Shown: positions 50,793 to 61,600 of the stretch, piece by piece
How the letters are laid out: each line of letters begins with the position of its first letter
How positions within the stretch are numbered: the stretch's first letter is position 1
The notes under the pieces: model-generated
Database searches by the model: none
What the model was told of the DNA's origin: nothing
What the model saw: the letters and a program-made list of their open reading frames with translations, nothing else
DNA from: Aurantiochytrium sp. KH105
Lineage: Eukaryota > Sar > Bigyra > Thraustochytrida > Thraustochytriidae
Length of the DNA: 64,000 nt
Assembly: GCA_003116975.1 (NCBI GenBank)
Contig: BGKB01000020.1
Location: 620,001-684,000, forward strand
Reading direction: 5' to 3'
Translations under genes and position numbers: made by a program

Positions 50793-50796
50793 ATGA
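50782..50796 (+). other. Four-codon upstream ORF overlapping the helicase start codon
   Basis: ATG-AGA-GTG-CGA-TGA: its stop overlaps the ATG at 50793 in an ATGA arrangement. Such a uORF may limit translation of the main frame or favour the in-frame ATG at 50937 by leaky scanning. This holds only if the transcript starts upstream of 50782. Confidence 0.4.
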
Positions 50797-51085
50797 GAGC
50801 GCCTCCCGATCCCTCCCAAAGATTCCCGTGGAATGCAAGATTCCCGTGGGAACAGCTGGCTGGCGAGGCCTGCCTGAGCACCGGCCGGCAGTCTTCGAAC
50901 GGGGCGAGCGAGCGAGCGAGCGGGCGCCACGCGGCGATGGGTCCCGACTGGGAGGACCTCGGCGACGCGGATGCTCGCGATGGCAATGCGGAGGGAGCGC
51001 GCGAAGCCACTGCCGCCGCTCATGACGACGGCGGGTCCTCGCAGGCGGAACTGGGAACTGGCGAAGCGATGCACAGCATGACCTC

Positions 51086-51158
<73 letters not shown>

Positions 51159-54100
51159 GTGCTCTGGCAAGACGCCTGGGCCCAGGAGCAAGAGGAGGAA
51201 CAGTGGGAGCAGCAGCAACAGCACCAGCAGCAACAACAGCAGCAACAGCAGCACCAGCACCAGCAGCAACAACAGCAGCAACAGCAGCACCAGCACCAGC
51301 AGCAACAACAGCAGCAACAGCAGCAACAACAGCAACATCAGCAGCAACAACAGCAGCAACAGCAGCACCAGCAGAGTTCACACATCTCAGAACAGAACTC
51401 GGACATCCTCGAACAAGAAGCCACCCGCCATGAAAGCGAGGAGATACAAGCGAGCACAGAAGAGAGCAACGCTTCAATCGAAGACATCGTGGGCGACATA
51501 ACGCGTATTTGCGCAGGAAGTCCCGCGACGATTCTGCAAGAATTGCGATGGGAAGAAGGTGAAGATTCTCTTCCGATGGAGAGGCTCTCACGGAACAGCC
51601 GAAAACTTGTGCAAGGTCTCAAATGGATGGAATCTCACACGAAATGTGTGGTGCAAGAGGCAAATGGAGCGACTGTCCTGAAGGATGTCAGGGACCGCTT
51701 TCAGCCTGAAAGCGTTATGTTGGGCGTTCTCGTCATTTACAAACTTTATGATGTAGAAAGAGCTTCAGCAATTCGATACACGGGCAGCAAGCGAGGTGGG
51801 CCAGATGATGTAGAGGGTCTTAATGCTGAAGACATTCGCGAATGGAAGGATCAAAACGATCGGATTTACAGGCGAAGCGAAAGTGGTACTGGCAACTTAA
51901 CTGTCAATGTCTTTCACGACTGCAATCGGTTCGAGTTTAAACGTACGGAAACCCCGGAACGTGTGGGGAATTCCCCCAAGGAGACTAAAAAGCATATCAA
52001 GGAAAAGCTCAAGGCCGTCTACGTTCGGGATATCCTTTCCAGCGCTGCGAAGGGTTCGGCGCGCAGAAAGCGTGAGGCCATGAATGATGCGTACGTTGAC
52101 GAGGCGAACATAAAAAAGCCTCGTCACGATTCATCATTCGAGAACCCAAAGGCTGGTCATCGTGGTGCAAAAACGCACCTCGAGGGCTCTGATGACGACT
52201 CAAAAGCTTACCTCGAGAGTTCTGATGACGACTCTGAAGATGCGGACGAGGTGTCGGATCCCGACGATAAATTGACTACACTTTGCATTGTCATCTCCGG
52301 CGCGGAGCCCGTTCCTTTGTGGGAGGAAGAACTCGCTGCCTTGGAAGCGTGTGCAAAGGGCCCATTTCAGGTTTCCCATGTCAACAGCGAGCAACAGCTG
52401 AAAGAGGCTTTTGATCTGTCGGAGCTGGTACATGCAGATGCCCTCCACATCCTTGGCAAGCGTTCATCGAAGGATAGCGACCCGGGCGCAGCTTTCTTGA
52501 ATTTTTCTGACGGCGCCAAGCTTACCAATGAGGAACTTTTCGCCTTCTTGGAGAAGTGGGCAAACGACTCTCGCCGCCCTCACCAAGTGCTCCTATCGCT
52601 CAGCATCTGCGATACCGAAAATTTGGGCCAGTCTGTCGCACAGTCCTGCATGGGAAATCTTATGGGAGTAGTTTGTGTTCCGGGATCTCTGGATGCACAA
52701 GTCGCGGTGGACTTCTTTCCTTCCTTGTATCAGATGCTGAACGAAGGTGAAACGTTGAGGGACGCGTTCAAGCTCGCTACTGGTAAAGCACGTGCTAATT
52801 TGTCCTCGAATGTCAGTAGCAACCGTGACTTTGCTCTTCCTGCACTTCTTTCGCCAACCAAAAATGGGCCATCTTGGACGTCTGTCGTTGATGTCGATGA
52901 CTTTCGCGCAAGGGCTCAGAAAATTGAAGAGGAGAAGTCCTGGGAACGTCGCGTTCTTCTGGCAAGTGCACAAGCTGAGGAGTTTGCCAAAGCTATGGCT
53001 GTCACCGAAGTGTATCGCCCGATTCACCTGCGCGACTACCAGCAACATCTCGTCTCCAGTGTGCTGCAGGGATTCGCCGAGGAGAGAAACTCGGTCGTGT
53101 ATCTGCCGACTGGAGCGGGCAAGACAGCCGTCGCGGCTATCGTCATGCACCGCCTGAAGCTGCCTTTCAGTGTCTTTGTGGTGCCGACCGTTGTACTTGT
53201 GTATCAGCAGGCCCGCGCAATCGAAGAGACTACTTGTCTTCGTGTGGCCCGCGCGTGTGGGGGGCTGCACACAAATGCCTGGCATGAAATTCGGGCCTCT
53301 TTTGATGCCGTCTGCATCACATATGGAATGCTTCAGGACTTCATTACCGAAAACCCGGGTGACGTGCTGGAGAGCATCGACTTTCTTGTTCTTGACGAGT
53401 GTCATCACGCTCGTGCGAAGCACGGCTATGCCAAACTGCTGGCAAAGTTTGCACAGCTGCCAAGGAGACCGCCGTGCTTGGGCCTGACGGCTAAGTTTGT
53501 GAACAAAGCAAAAACTGCGGACGGCATTGCCGCTGAGATTCGCGATGTTCTGAAGAACATTGGCATGGTTCGAGTTGAAAAGGACTCCCATACGGTCAAG
53601 GCTACCCGTCTCCTGATCAGTCCAGGAGTTAGAGAGCGACGTATTGATGTAGTGACCGAAGAGGTCAACGCGCTCACCAAGGCACGCGTCCAGAAAATTG
53701 CAGACACGTTCGAAGACAGCGTTCGAGACCGAGTGCATCCGAAGGTTTGGGGCAGTGAGCTAAAGTATGCGCTGAACTTGAAAACCCCTGATCACAATCA
53801 GGTCGGTATCGTTGGCCTGGATCCCGTTTTCTATGTGAAGAAGCCAATTCTGACGCCAGCCGTGGAAAAACTGCTTGAGATTCTTCGTGAGAATTCTAGT
53901 CGGGACGAAGCTGACGCTCCCGCCGGATCGGTACGAACTCTCGTCTTTGTTGAGCGCCGTGAGGAAGTGGGCCGGCTTTTCCGTCTTTTGGAGCGTGAGG
54001 TATGTAATGAGTGTCCATGGGTGCGGCCCGGCATGGTCATGGGCTCCTCAGAGCAGTCATGGTCGAAGCAACTCGAGGAGGTTAGAAAGTTCCGTCTTGG

Positions 54101-54356
54101 CACGACGACTGTGCTTCTCGGTACGACAGCGATCCAGGAGGGGTTCGATATCCGCAATTGCAACCGCGTCATCATGCTCTCTGCAATCAACAGCTCTTCC
54201 GATCTCGTGCAGAGTCGTGGTCGCGCGCGCATGGAGGGTTCCACGCTCACCGTCATCGGTGATTCGGGGAACCTCGAAAAATACAAGACCATCGTGAAGC
54301 GCGAGGAGCTTGAGGCAAAAGTCATTGAAGGGGTTGCCAGGACGCAAGTTCCCTGA
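50793..54356 (+). CDS. PolyQ protein with CHAT-like domain fused to a Dicer/RIG-I-type helicase
   Basis: The C-terminal half (about 745-1187) is a superfamily 2 ATPase of the Dicer/RIG-I/DRH group: LRDYQ, Walker A LPTGAGKTAVA (about 771), FVVPTVVLVYQQ, DECHHARAKHGYA (about 868), GLTAK, LLGTTAIQEGFDIRNCN and QSRGRAR (about 1139), with a Hel2i-like helical insert. It ends soon after motif VI: no PAZ, RNase III or RIG-I-type C-terminal domain. Residues about 493-669 resemble a CHAT caspase-like domain: LHILGK, an LTNEELFAFL helix, LSICDTENLG with Cys606, then a FFPSLYQMLNEGETLRDAFKLA ending. The expected His of the GHG motif seems to be Lys556, so proteolysis is doubtful. Before it lie long polyQ/His tracts, an unknown domain (about 225-380) and an NLS-like basic region. 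The helicase call is firm, the CHAT call moderate, an RNA-sensing role inferred. The ATG at 50937 is an alternative start, because GAGCGAGCG repeat precedes it. Confidence 0.88.
51090..51158 (+). repeat. Pure (CAG)22-CAA tract encoding polyglutamine
   Basis: Twenty-two uninterrupted CAG codons and one CAA encode 23 Gln near residue 100 of the helicase protein. Uninterrupted CAG runs are prone to length changes. Confidence 0.95.
51211..51375 (+). repeat. CAG/CAA/CAC tandem repeat encoding Gln/His tracts
   Basis: Units such as CAGCAACAACAGCAGCAACAG plus CAC codons repeat several times, with two nearly identical copies around 51245-51300. They encode Gln runs broken by His. Mixed codons should make this part more stable than the pure CAG tract before it. 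Confidence 0.9.
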
Positions 54357-55373
54357 CATCTTGCGAGTAAATTATACTTGCCAGAGACGTGCAAGATTTC
54401 TCGAGGAACTTGATCCTCAAAGTCAGGTGCTAAGAGTGACGGCTACATCTTCATTTATTTCATGCGACTTCCGGATTACGATCAGAAAGCCTGCTGCTCT
54501 GTCATTCCCTGCATGATGGTTCTTAAACTTGGAAGGAGAAGCTGTCAGTGACTGAAGAGTCTCAAAGGTACGAATAAGACTTTCATCAACTTTTCGTCAC
54601 TGATGGCTTTCCGTTCTGGTTTTCCGAGAATCACAGCGCAGGGAATGACAGAAAAGTAGGCTTTCTGATTGTGAGTGAGTGAGTTGCAGTGTGATAGATG
54701 CTCCGAAGAGAGTAGCCGTCTTATGCTTATCAACTATCCAGGATTGGTCGGTCACGGGGAAGCTTAGCACGTAAGGAGTACAGACTCCAACATACAAATA
54801 TCAATTTCTTACAAGTTTTGTTGCCCGATGGAACCCATGTCATTTCTTTCTCTTGTGCGCGAGTAGGCCTATGCATACCTTTTGGAGCGCAGTCTCGTGC
54901 GCCAAATTGCCTCATTCTTCGGGTCCAAATTCGTGATCCAAGAAATGCACAAGATGATGATATAGAAACGTCGACCTCGTGCGCTTATCGCAAGATCGCA
55001 ATGCATTCGATAAAGCTGCTCGCCGACGTGCACCCATCGATCCGTCGTCTTGCTCGCACGCTTGCATCGATGCTTGGAATGATGTTGAAAAGCAACGATG
55101 ATGACGACGATGACAATGATGATGCTGATGATGCTGCTGCCACTGATGATGGAGGAGACCCGAACGCGCTGTCCCGCTTCCCGCGCAAAACTTGGGAACT
55201 TCGCAAACGCGAAACGCCGCGTAGCTGCATCGCGGTGCCCGGGCCGCGCAGAGAGAGGGGGCCCAACGGCGGCCAGCCGCTGTTCCCGCCGGGGCCAGAG
55301 AGCGCGCAAGACCTCGCGCTGCAGCGCCGCGTCAAAGGGAAGCGCGCGACTGGCGTCGGCCATCTCGTGCGCG
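54357..55373. promoter_or_regulatory. Upstream region of the BASS transporter gene
   Basis: About 1 kb without a supportable gene. It contains TAGGCCTA at 54864-54871 and a GATGATGAC/GATGATGCT repeat at about 55097-55147. The transporter frame is open upstream of its ATG through this repeat, but that part encodes Met/Thr/Arg runs and is not likely to be translated. Confidence 0.5.
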
Positions 55374-56615
55374 ATGGCCGACTCGAACGAAACGAACCTC
55401 GAGTGCGCAGACTATGCAGACGACGCCGTGGCGGCGCTGTACTGCGACTCGCCCGAGGTGGTCTCTCAATGCTTGAACGCGTGCCAGAAGCTAGAGTGCG
55501 AGTCGGAGGATGACAAGAGCAACAATGCGTATCTCGTTGGAGCTCAAGTGCTCGTCTTCTTCCTGGTTTTTGGACTATCGGCCTCGGTGAACTTTGCCCA
55601 GTTCAGAGACAGATTTAGGAGCAAGGGCGTCTACCTAGGGCTGGCGTGCCAATTTGTGGCCATGCCGCTTCTGGGTTTTCTCACTGTCGCGGCTTTTCGG
55701 GATCACATTCGGCCGACATTTGCGGTTGTTCTGCTCATTGTAACATCCTCACCCGGTGGTTCGTACAGTAACTTTCTCTGCAACCTGGTCAATGCGGATC
55801 TCGCGCTTTCGGTTGCCATGACGTCCGTATCGACCATTGTCAGCGTCTTCATGCTTCCCTTCAATGTATTCGTCTACGTGCAGACAGCCTATGGCGCCCT
55901 TCTTGGAGAGGGAGGGCGCGACGACATTGTACAGCTTTTGCCCTACAATGTGATTGGCTACACTCTCGCAAATGTCATTGCTGCTGTTTTGCTCGGTCTC
56001 GCGTTCGGGTTTCGTTGGCCTCACCTGCAGCGGAGCGTTAATCTTTTCGGAACGCTGTGCGGACTCGGCAGCATCGTGCTCGGCTTGACTGCAAGTCTGA
56101 CCAGCTGCGAGACACCTCTTGAACAAAACGCAATCGTGTACTTGGCCATTGCTATTCCGCCATTGCTGGCCCTTCTCGTGGCACTCTTCGGAGCCTCGGT
56201 GGCAAGATTGCCCAAGGCGCAGCGCGTGTCGATCGCAGTCGAGTGCGCCTTTCAAAACACTGGCATCGGTCTCGCGGTGGCGCTGAGCCTTGGTGCAGAG
56301 GGGCGGGCGGCAGCTGTGGTACCCATTATATTTGGAGCTTATGACGCCTTTCTTGTGGGCGGATTTGCAATTGCTAGCATGTTCTTTGGCTGGACGCTGA
56401 CTCCAAAAGGAATACCATTGTGGGAAGCCTTTGTCTTTGAGCACCAAGAGACTGCTGCGGGACCACCTCCTGGGTTGGATGATAATGAGAAAAGAAACGA
56501 CGACAATGGCGACGATGCTGGGGTTGTTCACGACGACAAAAATAACCCTGGAGAGGTCGATCCTGAATTTCAGACGTCTCGCAAAGATGACCCGAATGCT
56601 GTTGTGTTGATATAG
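55374..56615 (+). CDS. BASS/SLC10 family sodium-coupled organic anion transporter
   Basis: BASS proteins use sodium to import bile acids or other organic acids such as pyruvate. The 413-residue protein has an N-terminal extracytosolic part with an NET glycosylation site and several Cys, then about eight to nine hydrophobic helices from residue 50 to 345. Family signatures are present: SSPGGSYSNFLCNLVNADLA for the first sodium-site region (animal members have TPGGN-SNL) and ECAFQNTGIGLAVALSLG for the crossover helix (ETGxQN in relatives). The C-terminal tail is acidic and disordered. The ATG at 55374 starts a normal N-terminus. The substrate cannot be told from sequence. A plasma-membrane or organelle location is open. 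Confidence 0.87.
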   Translation: MADSNETNLECADYADDAVAALYCDSPEVVSQCLNACQKLECESEDDKSNNAYLVGAQVLVFFLVFGLSASVNFAQFRDRFRSKGVYLGLACQFVAMPLLGFLTVAAFRDHIRPTFAVVLLIVTSSPGGSYSNFLCNLVNADLALSVAMTSVSTIVSVFMLPFNVFVYVQTAYGALLGEGGRDDIVQLLPYNVIGYTLANVIAAVLLGLAFGFRWPHLQRSVNLFGTLCGLGSIVLGLTASLTSCETPLEQNAIVYLAIAIPPLLALLVALFGASVARLPKAQRVSIAVECAFQNTGIGLAVALSLGAEGRAAAVVPIIFGAYDAFLVGGFAIASMFFGWTLTPKGIPLWEAFVFEHQETAAGPPPGLDDNEKRNDDNGDDAGVVHDDKNNPGEVDPEFQTSRKDDPNAVVLI

Positions 56616-56903
56616 CTTACCATGCTACAATTTCTCTTCTTGTTCTTGTTCTTATCTTTTGAAAGAAAGGTGGTGCAGGCAACAAAACAATGAAGACCAA
56701 GGCAAGGAAATTTAAAGTGAAAAAGATACAACAGAATCACAATCTGCCCACGAGGAGGCAGAGAACGTTATGGCTTGCTTCGCCGAGCAAATCAGGGATT
56801 AAAAGAGAGCGTCAAGCGTGTAGATGGCGTGAGATAAATCCACCTTCTTGGGCGCGGCCTCCCATTGTAAGGATAGAACGCACTCGCTCGCTCGCGCACT
56901 CAC

Positions 56904-58139
56904 TCACTTGGAAAATTCGTCGTCCTCGTCATCATCCTTGAACTCCTCGTGTTCGACAAGAGCATCCTCGTCCTCGGCATCGTCAATGTCCATCAGCATT
57001 GGGTGTGGTGGCGTCTTGGGCGCGCCCATGTACAGCTGATACTTGTTCGAAAGTGCTGTCTGCATTTCCTGAAGCTTGTCCACGACGCGCAAGTGCACAG
57101 AGGCACCTTTCAGTGCGGCAGCGCTAGCCATCTCATTGCTGAGAAAACTGCGCTTCAACACTTTGGGCAGAGCCTTGAAAGCCAGACGCTGATTCAAGAG
57201 CCCAGCCTGGTCCGCTGCCGGTAGCAACGGAAGCAACGGCATGAGCCGGTCGAGGACAGTCACCGTTTCGTCCATGGATGCAGTGAGGTTGTCAATGTGC
57301 TTGGTGAGGATCGGCATGTAGGGTGCCATTTGAGGAAGGTAAGGGGCGAGGTCCTTTGTGTACGGCGCCACCTTGTCAATGCAAGGCGCAAGTACGTTCA
57401 TGTAGTCATTGAGCTTTTCCCAGCCGTCCACTTCAACAATGCAGACGAGTGCGTCCGAATAGGGCAAGAGCTGCTTGGCGTAGGGCAGGATTTTGTCGAG
57501 CGAGGGCGCAATGCGTGGCATGACGGGCGCGAGCGTCGGTGCTGCGTCAAGCATGATTTCCAAGTCCGGCATGAGCTTGGGCATGAGGGGCACCACGTAC
57601 TCCTTGCACCCGGGTTGCATCATGATGGGCATGAAAGCGCCGACGCGCTCGATGTTGTCCACGACCTTGCCTGTGTACGGCAAGATGCCCGGCAGCGTCG
57701 ACATCAGGCTTGGCGCATAAGGCGCAATATTGTGCAGCTGTCCCCGGATGGCTCCGAGGCGGTTGCAAAAGTAGCCGAGTTCCTTGAGAGGCAGCGTCCA
57801 AAAGACGAGCGCCGCGACGCTGACCATGCCCAGCGGGCTGTGCAGCACCGTGGCGGCCAGCTCAAGTTCGCGCTCGTAGAGCCTCGTCACCAGCATGCTG
57901 CACCCGATGATGACCACGAGCTCTGCGAACCCGCGGACCGTCATGCCCTTCCCGAGCACGACGTCCTCGACGGTCCTCCTCTCCTCCGCCCCCGGCTGCG
58001 GCTGCGGCTGCGCCTGGCCGCGGGGCGCCTCGCCGGCGGCCGTCTTGCCCCGCGCGGCCGCCGACGTCGTCGCCGTCACGGCCGTCGCGGCCGCCGCCGC
58101 GTCCATCTCCGCCGCCGCGCCCATCTCCGCCGCCGCCAT
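56904..58139 (-). CDS. Membrane protein with repeated Pro-Tyr/Pro-Met (LxPxxPxL) motifs
   Basis: I do not recognise this 411-residue protein. After an Ala-rich N-terminus come two hydrophobic helices (about 68-86 and 100-122). From about 135 to 310 it has an unusual chain of short repeats in which Pro recurs every 3-4 or 7-11 residues next to Leu, Met, Ala or Tyr: APYAPSLMSTLPGILPY, VPLMPKLMPDL, LAPVMPRIAPSL, LAPYLPQMAPYMPIL, LMPLLPLLP. The spacing suggests short helices broken by Pro, as in an amphipathic solenoid or membrane-lying array. The C-terminus is strongly acidic. The gene is intact, with the ATG at 58139. A structural or membrane-shaping role would be a guess. Confidence 0.7.
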   Translation of the reverse strand: MAAAEMGAAAEMDAAAAATAVTATTSAAARGKTAAGEAPRGQAQPQPQPGAEERRTVEDVVLGKGMTVRGFAELVVIIGCSMLVTRLYERELELAATVLHSPLGMVSVAALVFWTLPLKELGYFCNRLGAIRGQLHNIAPYAPSLMSTLPGILPYTGKVVDNIERVGAFMPIMMQPGCKEYVVPLMPKLMPDLEIMLDAAPTLAPVMPRIAPSLDKILPYAKQLLPYSDALVCIVEVDGWEKLNDYMNVLAPCIDKVAPYTKDLAPYLPQMAPYMPILTKHIDNLTASMDETVTVLDRLMPLLPLLPAADQAGLLNQRLAFKALPKVLKRSFLSNEMASAAALKGASVHLRVVDKLQEMQTALSNKYQLYMGAPKTPPHPMLMDIDDAEDEDALVEHEEFKDDDEDDEFSK

Positions 58140-58695
58140 CGCGCGCCCGCCGCGCCGCCCGCCGCCGCGCGCCCGCCCGAGCTCTGCGCCTTCCTGCGCG
58201 TGCGTGCGAGCGCGCCGCGTGGCCTCTGCCTGCGCCGCGCGCGTTCGCCTTTACGGTTCTGCGCGCCGCGGCTTTCATCGCATCGCATCGCATTGCATCG
58301 TCGCGTCTTTCATTCATCGTCATCTCATCTCGTCGCGCCGCGTCAGCCGTCGAGTCTCGGTTTCCCGGCGACGGCGTCGCGTTTCACGGCCGCGACTCCG
58401 GGCGCGAAGACGAGCCCTGGGGAGGAAACTCGGTGCACCCGGTCGACGCGGAGCATATGCTCTGGCAGGAGAGCAATGCGGTGATGTGTGTCTGGAGTGA
58501 GTGTGTGCAGGGAGTGATGCGAGGGTCGGGCTGGAGTAATTAAGAGCAGCTCGGCAGAGCGGATGTGCGGGCGGGGTGCGCATCGACGCGCGCGCGGTCT
58601 TCGTGCGATGTTGGAGGAGGAGAAGATGGGAACGAGGGCCGGCAAACAAAGAATCAGACATTCACTTCACAGACGTATACGGAGTACTATTCTTG
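58140..58695. promoter_or_regulatory. Upstream region of the Pro-repeat membrane protein gene
   Basis: 556 bases between two minus-strand genes. It includes a GCATC repeat near 58279-58300 and CGTCGCG-rich sequence. The promoter of the 56904-58139 gene and the 3' UTR of the NACHT-TPR gene should be here. I see no gene. Confidence 0.5.
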
Positions 58696-61600
58696 CTAGG
58701 CGGGCGCAGCGTAGACGGTCTGCAGAATGGTCTGCACGACCGTCGCCACGGCGTCCGCGTCGAGTCGGTCGGCAGCCTTGGCGGCCTCGAGGTCCCGCGC
58801 AAGAAAGGGGTCCACGTTAAGGTCCTGGGCAATGCGTTCGAGAATAGCATCGAGCTCGGGGGAAGGGTTGTCGAGCTCCATCTCGGCGTCGCCGAGACGC
58901 GTGGCGAAGGCGCCGCGAACGAGCGGAGTCAGATGGGAAATGTCCCCTATGCAGAGGTCGACGAGGTCCGGTCCTGCGTCGCCGGCGTCGTCGCCCTCAA
59001 GGGCCATGTCGCGGCGACCCGAATCGATGAAACGCTCCAGCTTTGCTTTGCAAATGCGCAAGGACTCCCGCGATGACTTGGTGGCGCCATTCTCGTCCCC
59101 AAAGACTTTGACGCGAATCTCGAGCGCCTCCGTGAGGTTCGCGCAAGCTTGCTGCATGAGCTCTTCGACCTTGGTCTGCGCCTGCTCGAGCGCTTCGTCG
59201 GCCTCCTCATCTGCGACAGCATCCGCGGCGTTATCAGCAGGCAAAAGATCATCAAGGCGGACGACTTCCCGCGAGGCCGCGTCAAAGTACAGCGTGCCAA
59301 GGTTGTGAAGCGCTGTGGCCAACTCCGGATGGGCATCACCCATTTTGACTCGATAAATGAGAGTAGCACGAGAATAATGGTCTTCAGCCTGGCGGAAAAA
59401 GTCATCCTCGCCAGACTCGTCGCACTTGCGAAAGGCCTGGTCTGCAAGCTCCTGGCACACGGAGCCAATGTTGGTGCACGTTGCAGCGAAGGCAGGATGG
59501 TCGTCTCCAAGGCGGCGCAGCTGAGATGACTTGGCCTGCAAGTGAAACTTGAGCGCCACCGTGTACTCCTTGTGTTGCGAATACACGAGACCGAGATTGT
59601 TGGCTGCCGCGGCAACGTCGCTATGTCCCAGTCCCAAAGTATCGTTGAGGGCTTCGTAGCCCTGGGACACGAGCTGGAGAGCGGCATCATTTTCTTCCTT
59701 TTTCAGCATGAGCATGCCCATGTCGATTTGCGAGCGAGCCACCGAAGGGTGTCGCGGTCCAAAGGCGCGCGTACGAATCTGCAAGCTGCGCTCGTACCAT
59801 CGCTGCGCCGCGTCCAGGTCGCCGAGCTCCTCGTTGAGCAGACCAAGAGCATTGACCGTCTGCGCCACATCGCGGTGCGCCTTGCCGCTCATGGCCTCCT
59901 TGATGACGAGAGACTTGCGATACATGGCTTCGGCGTCAGTGTAGTTACCAAGCTTGAGATGAAGAAAACCGAGATTGTCGTACCCAATAGCCAGCTGTCG
60001 ATTCTCCTCGCCATAGAGCTGACGGTCAATCTCTACGGCACGCGACTTGAGCCGCATCGATACGTCATACTTGCAGTACACGCGCTCGTACACGTCTGCG
60101 AGCTCGCTGCAAGAAATGGCAATTTTGTCGTGCACGGCACCGTAGAGGACCGTATTGTAGGAGATCTCGTCCTGACGAATCTCAACGGCACCGTCGTAGA
60201 GGCCAAGAAGCACAAGCAGGGTCGACACGCGATCCATGGTGTCGGCGGCCAACTCGAGCTGCGGATGCATCTCTTCAAGCTGTACGTTGGTGATCTTGGT
60301 CATTTCCTTGGGCAGACCCTCTTTGCTTGCGCGCGCAACATCGCAAAGGTAGCTCTCGACCGAAACGGGCGTCTTGGTACCTGTACGAGCTGACCATGCA
60401 GCATCGACTTCGCGCCAGTAGAGGACGAGTTCGTACTTTTTCGACTCGTCTTGCAACATGGCCTGGAGCACGGGAAGACGAGAGGCGTAGGCGGCCAGGT
60501 CATCGAAACGCTCAGCGCGGAGCATGTGGTACGGGAGCTCGCGCAGCTGGCGCGAGAAGTTATCGGTTGCAACATCCTCGGCTCCAAAGTGAGCCGCGAG
60601 TCGCCAGTGCAGAACCTGACGTACTTTGTCCGGAAGCCCGCCGAGCTGAGCGCGAACCGCTTCCTTGGCAGCGTCGTGAAAGAAACGCAAGAGCCCCGAC
60701 GTCGAGCAGAGCTGCTCGCGCAGACCAAAGAGAAGCTGCACAAATTGTCGCACCTTGGTGTCGTCATCGATGCGGAAATCGAGCGAGAGCGGCGCCACAT
60801 CGGCGTCGGTGAAGCCTTCCTTGCGCAAGACCGGCCCAAAGTCTAAAGTGAGCACCTCGCGCAGCTCCTGGTCGGTGATGCCATCACGCGCGCAAAGGAC
60901 AAGACCAATGGCCCATCGCATGAGGTCAGCATCACACTCTGCACCCATGCGCTCGAGTACGATGCCATAGAGCTCGGGACTTGTTTGTGCCTTGAGAAGG
61001 GCCTCAAGATGTTCAGTGAGCTTGAAAAAATTGCCAAAGAGACGTGCCTCGTCGAGAAGGGTACGCAAAAAGAGCGGATTTTGCGCGGGCGGCGCATCGA
61101 GCACCATTTTGATTTGAGCATCGTCGAGTTTCTTGGCGTGCTCAGCCAAATAGCCAACAATGACCTTTTCGCGCTGATTCTCCTTGAGGTCGGGTAAGAA
61201 GGAAAAGGTACCTCCGCGTTCGAACCAGTGGTCACGCACCACACCCTCAGTGTGAGAGTCGGAAAATCGACGCGTGCGCGAGGTCGTTGCCACCTCGCTC
61301 TCGAAATCGCAACGTGAAGCTGCAGCCATGGAGCCGATCGAGCGTGTAGTGGTCTGCGTCGTTTGTGCGCCGAGCGTGTAAATATCTTCACCGCTCTTGA
61401 AGGATGCAATGAGCGAGATACCGGAGATGACGGGGAGCCAAAAGAGCGTTCGAGCATGTGCCTTGTCCTCGAGCTGATCGAGGCCATCGAGCACAATGAC
61501 TGCCTGAACACCCGATTCCTGCGCCTTTGATCGCACAGACACGAGGAAGTCGGGCAAGACCTCAATGAGCTGTTGCTCCTTGAGCTGAAGAGCATCGTCG

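Noticed and set aside
50575-51591. 338-codon minus-strand frame opposite the polyQ region
   Set aside because: It is the antisense of the CAG/CAA repeat (poly-Ala/Val) and has no independent support.
52593-53738. 381-codon minus-strand frame inside the helicase gene
   Set aside because: It is the shadow of the helicase motifs on the other strand.
54357-55373. N-terminal extension of the BASS transporter from 55098
   Set aside because: It encodes Met/Thr and Arg runs from a GAT repeat; the transporter starts naturally at the ATG at 55374.
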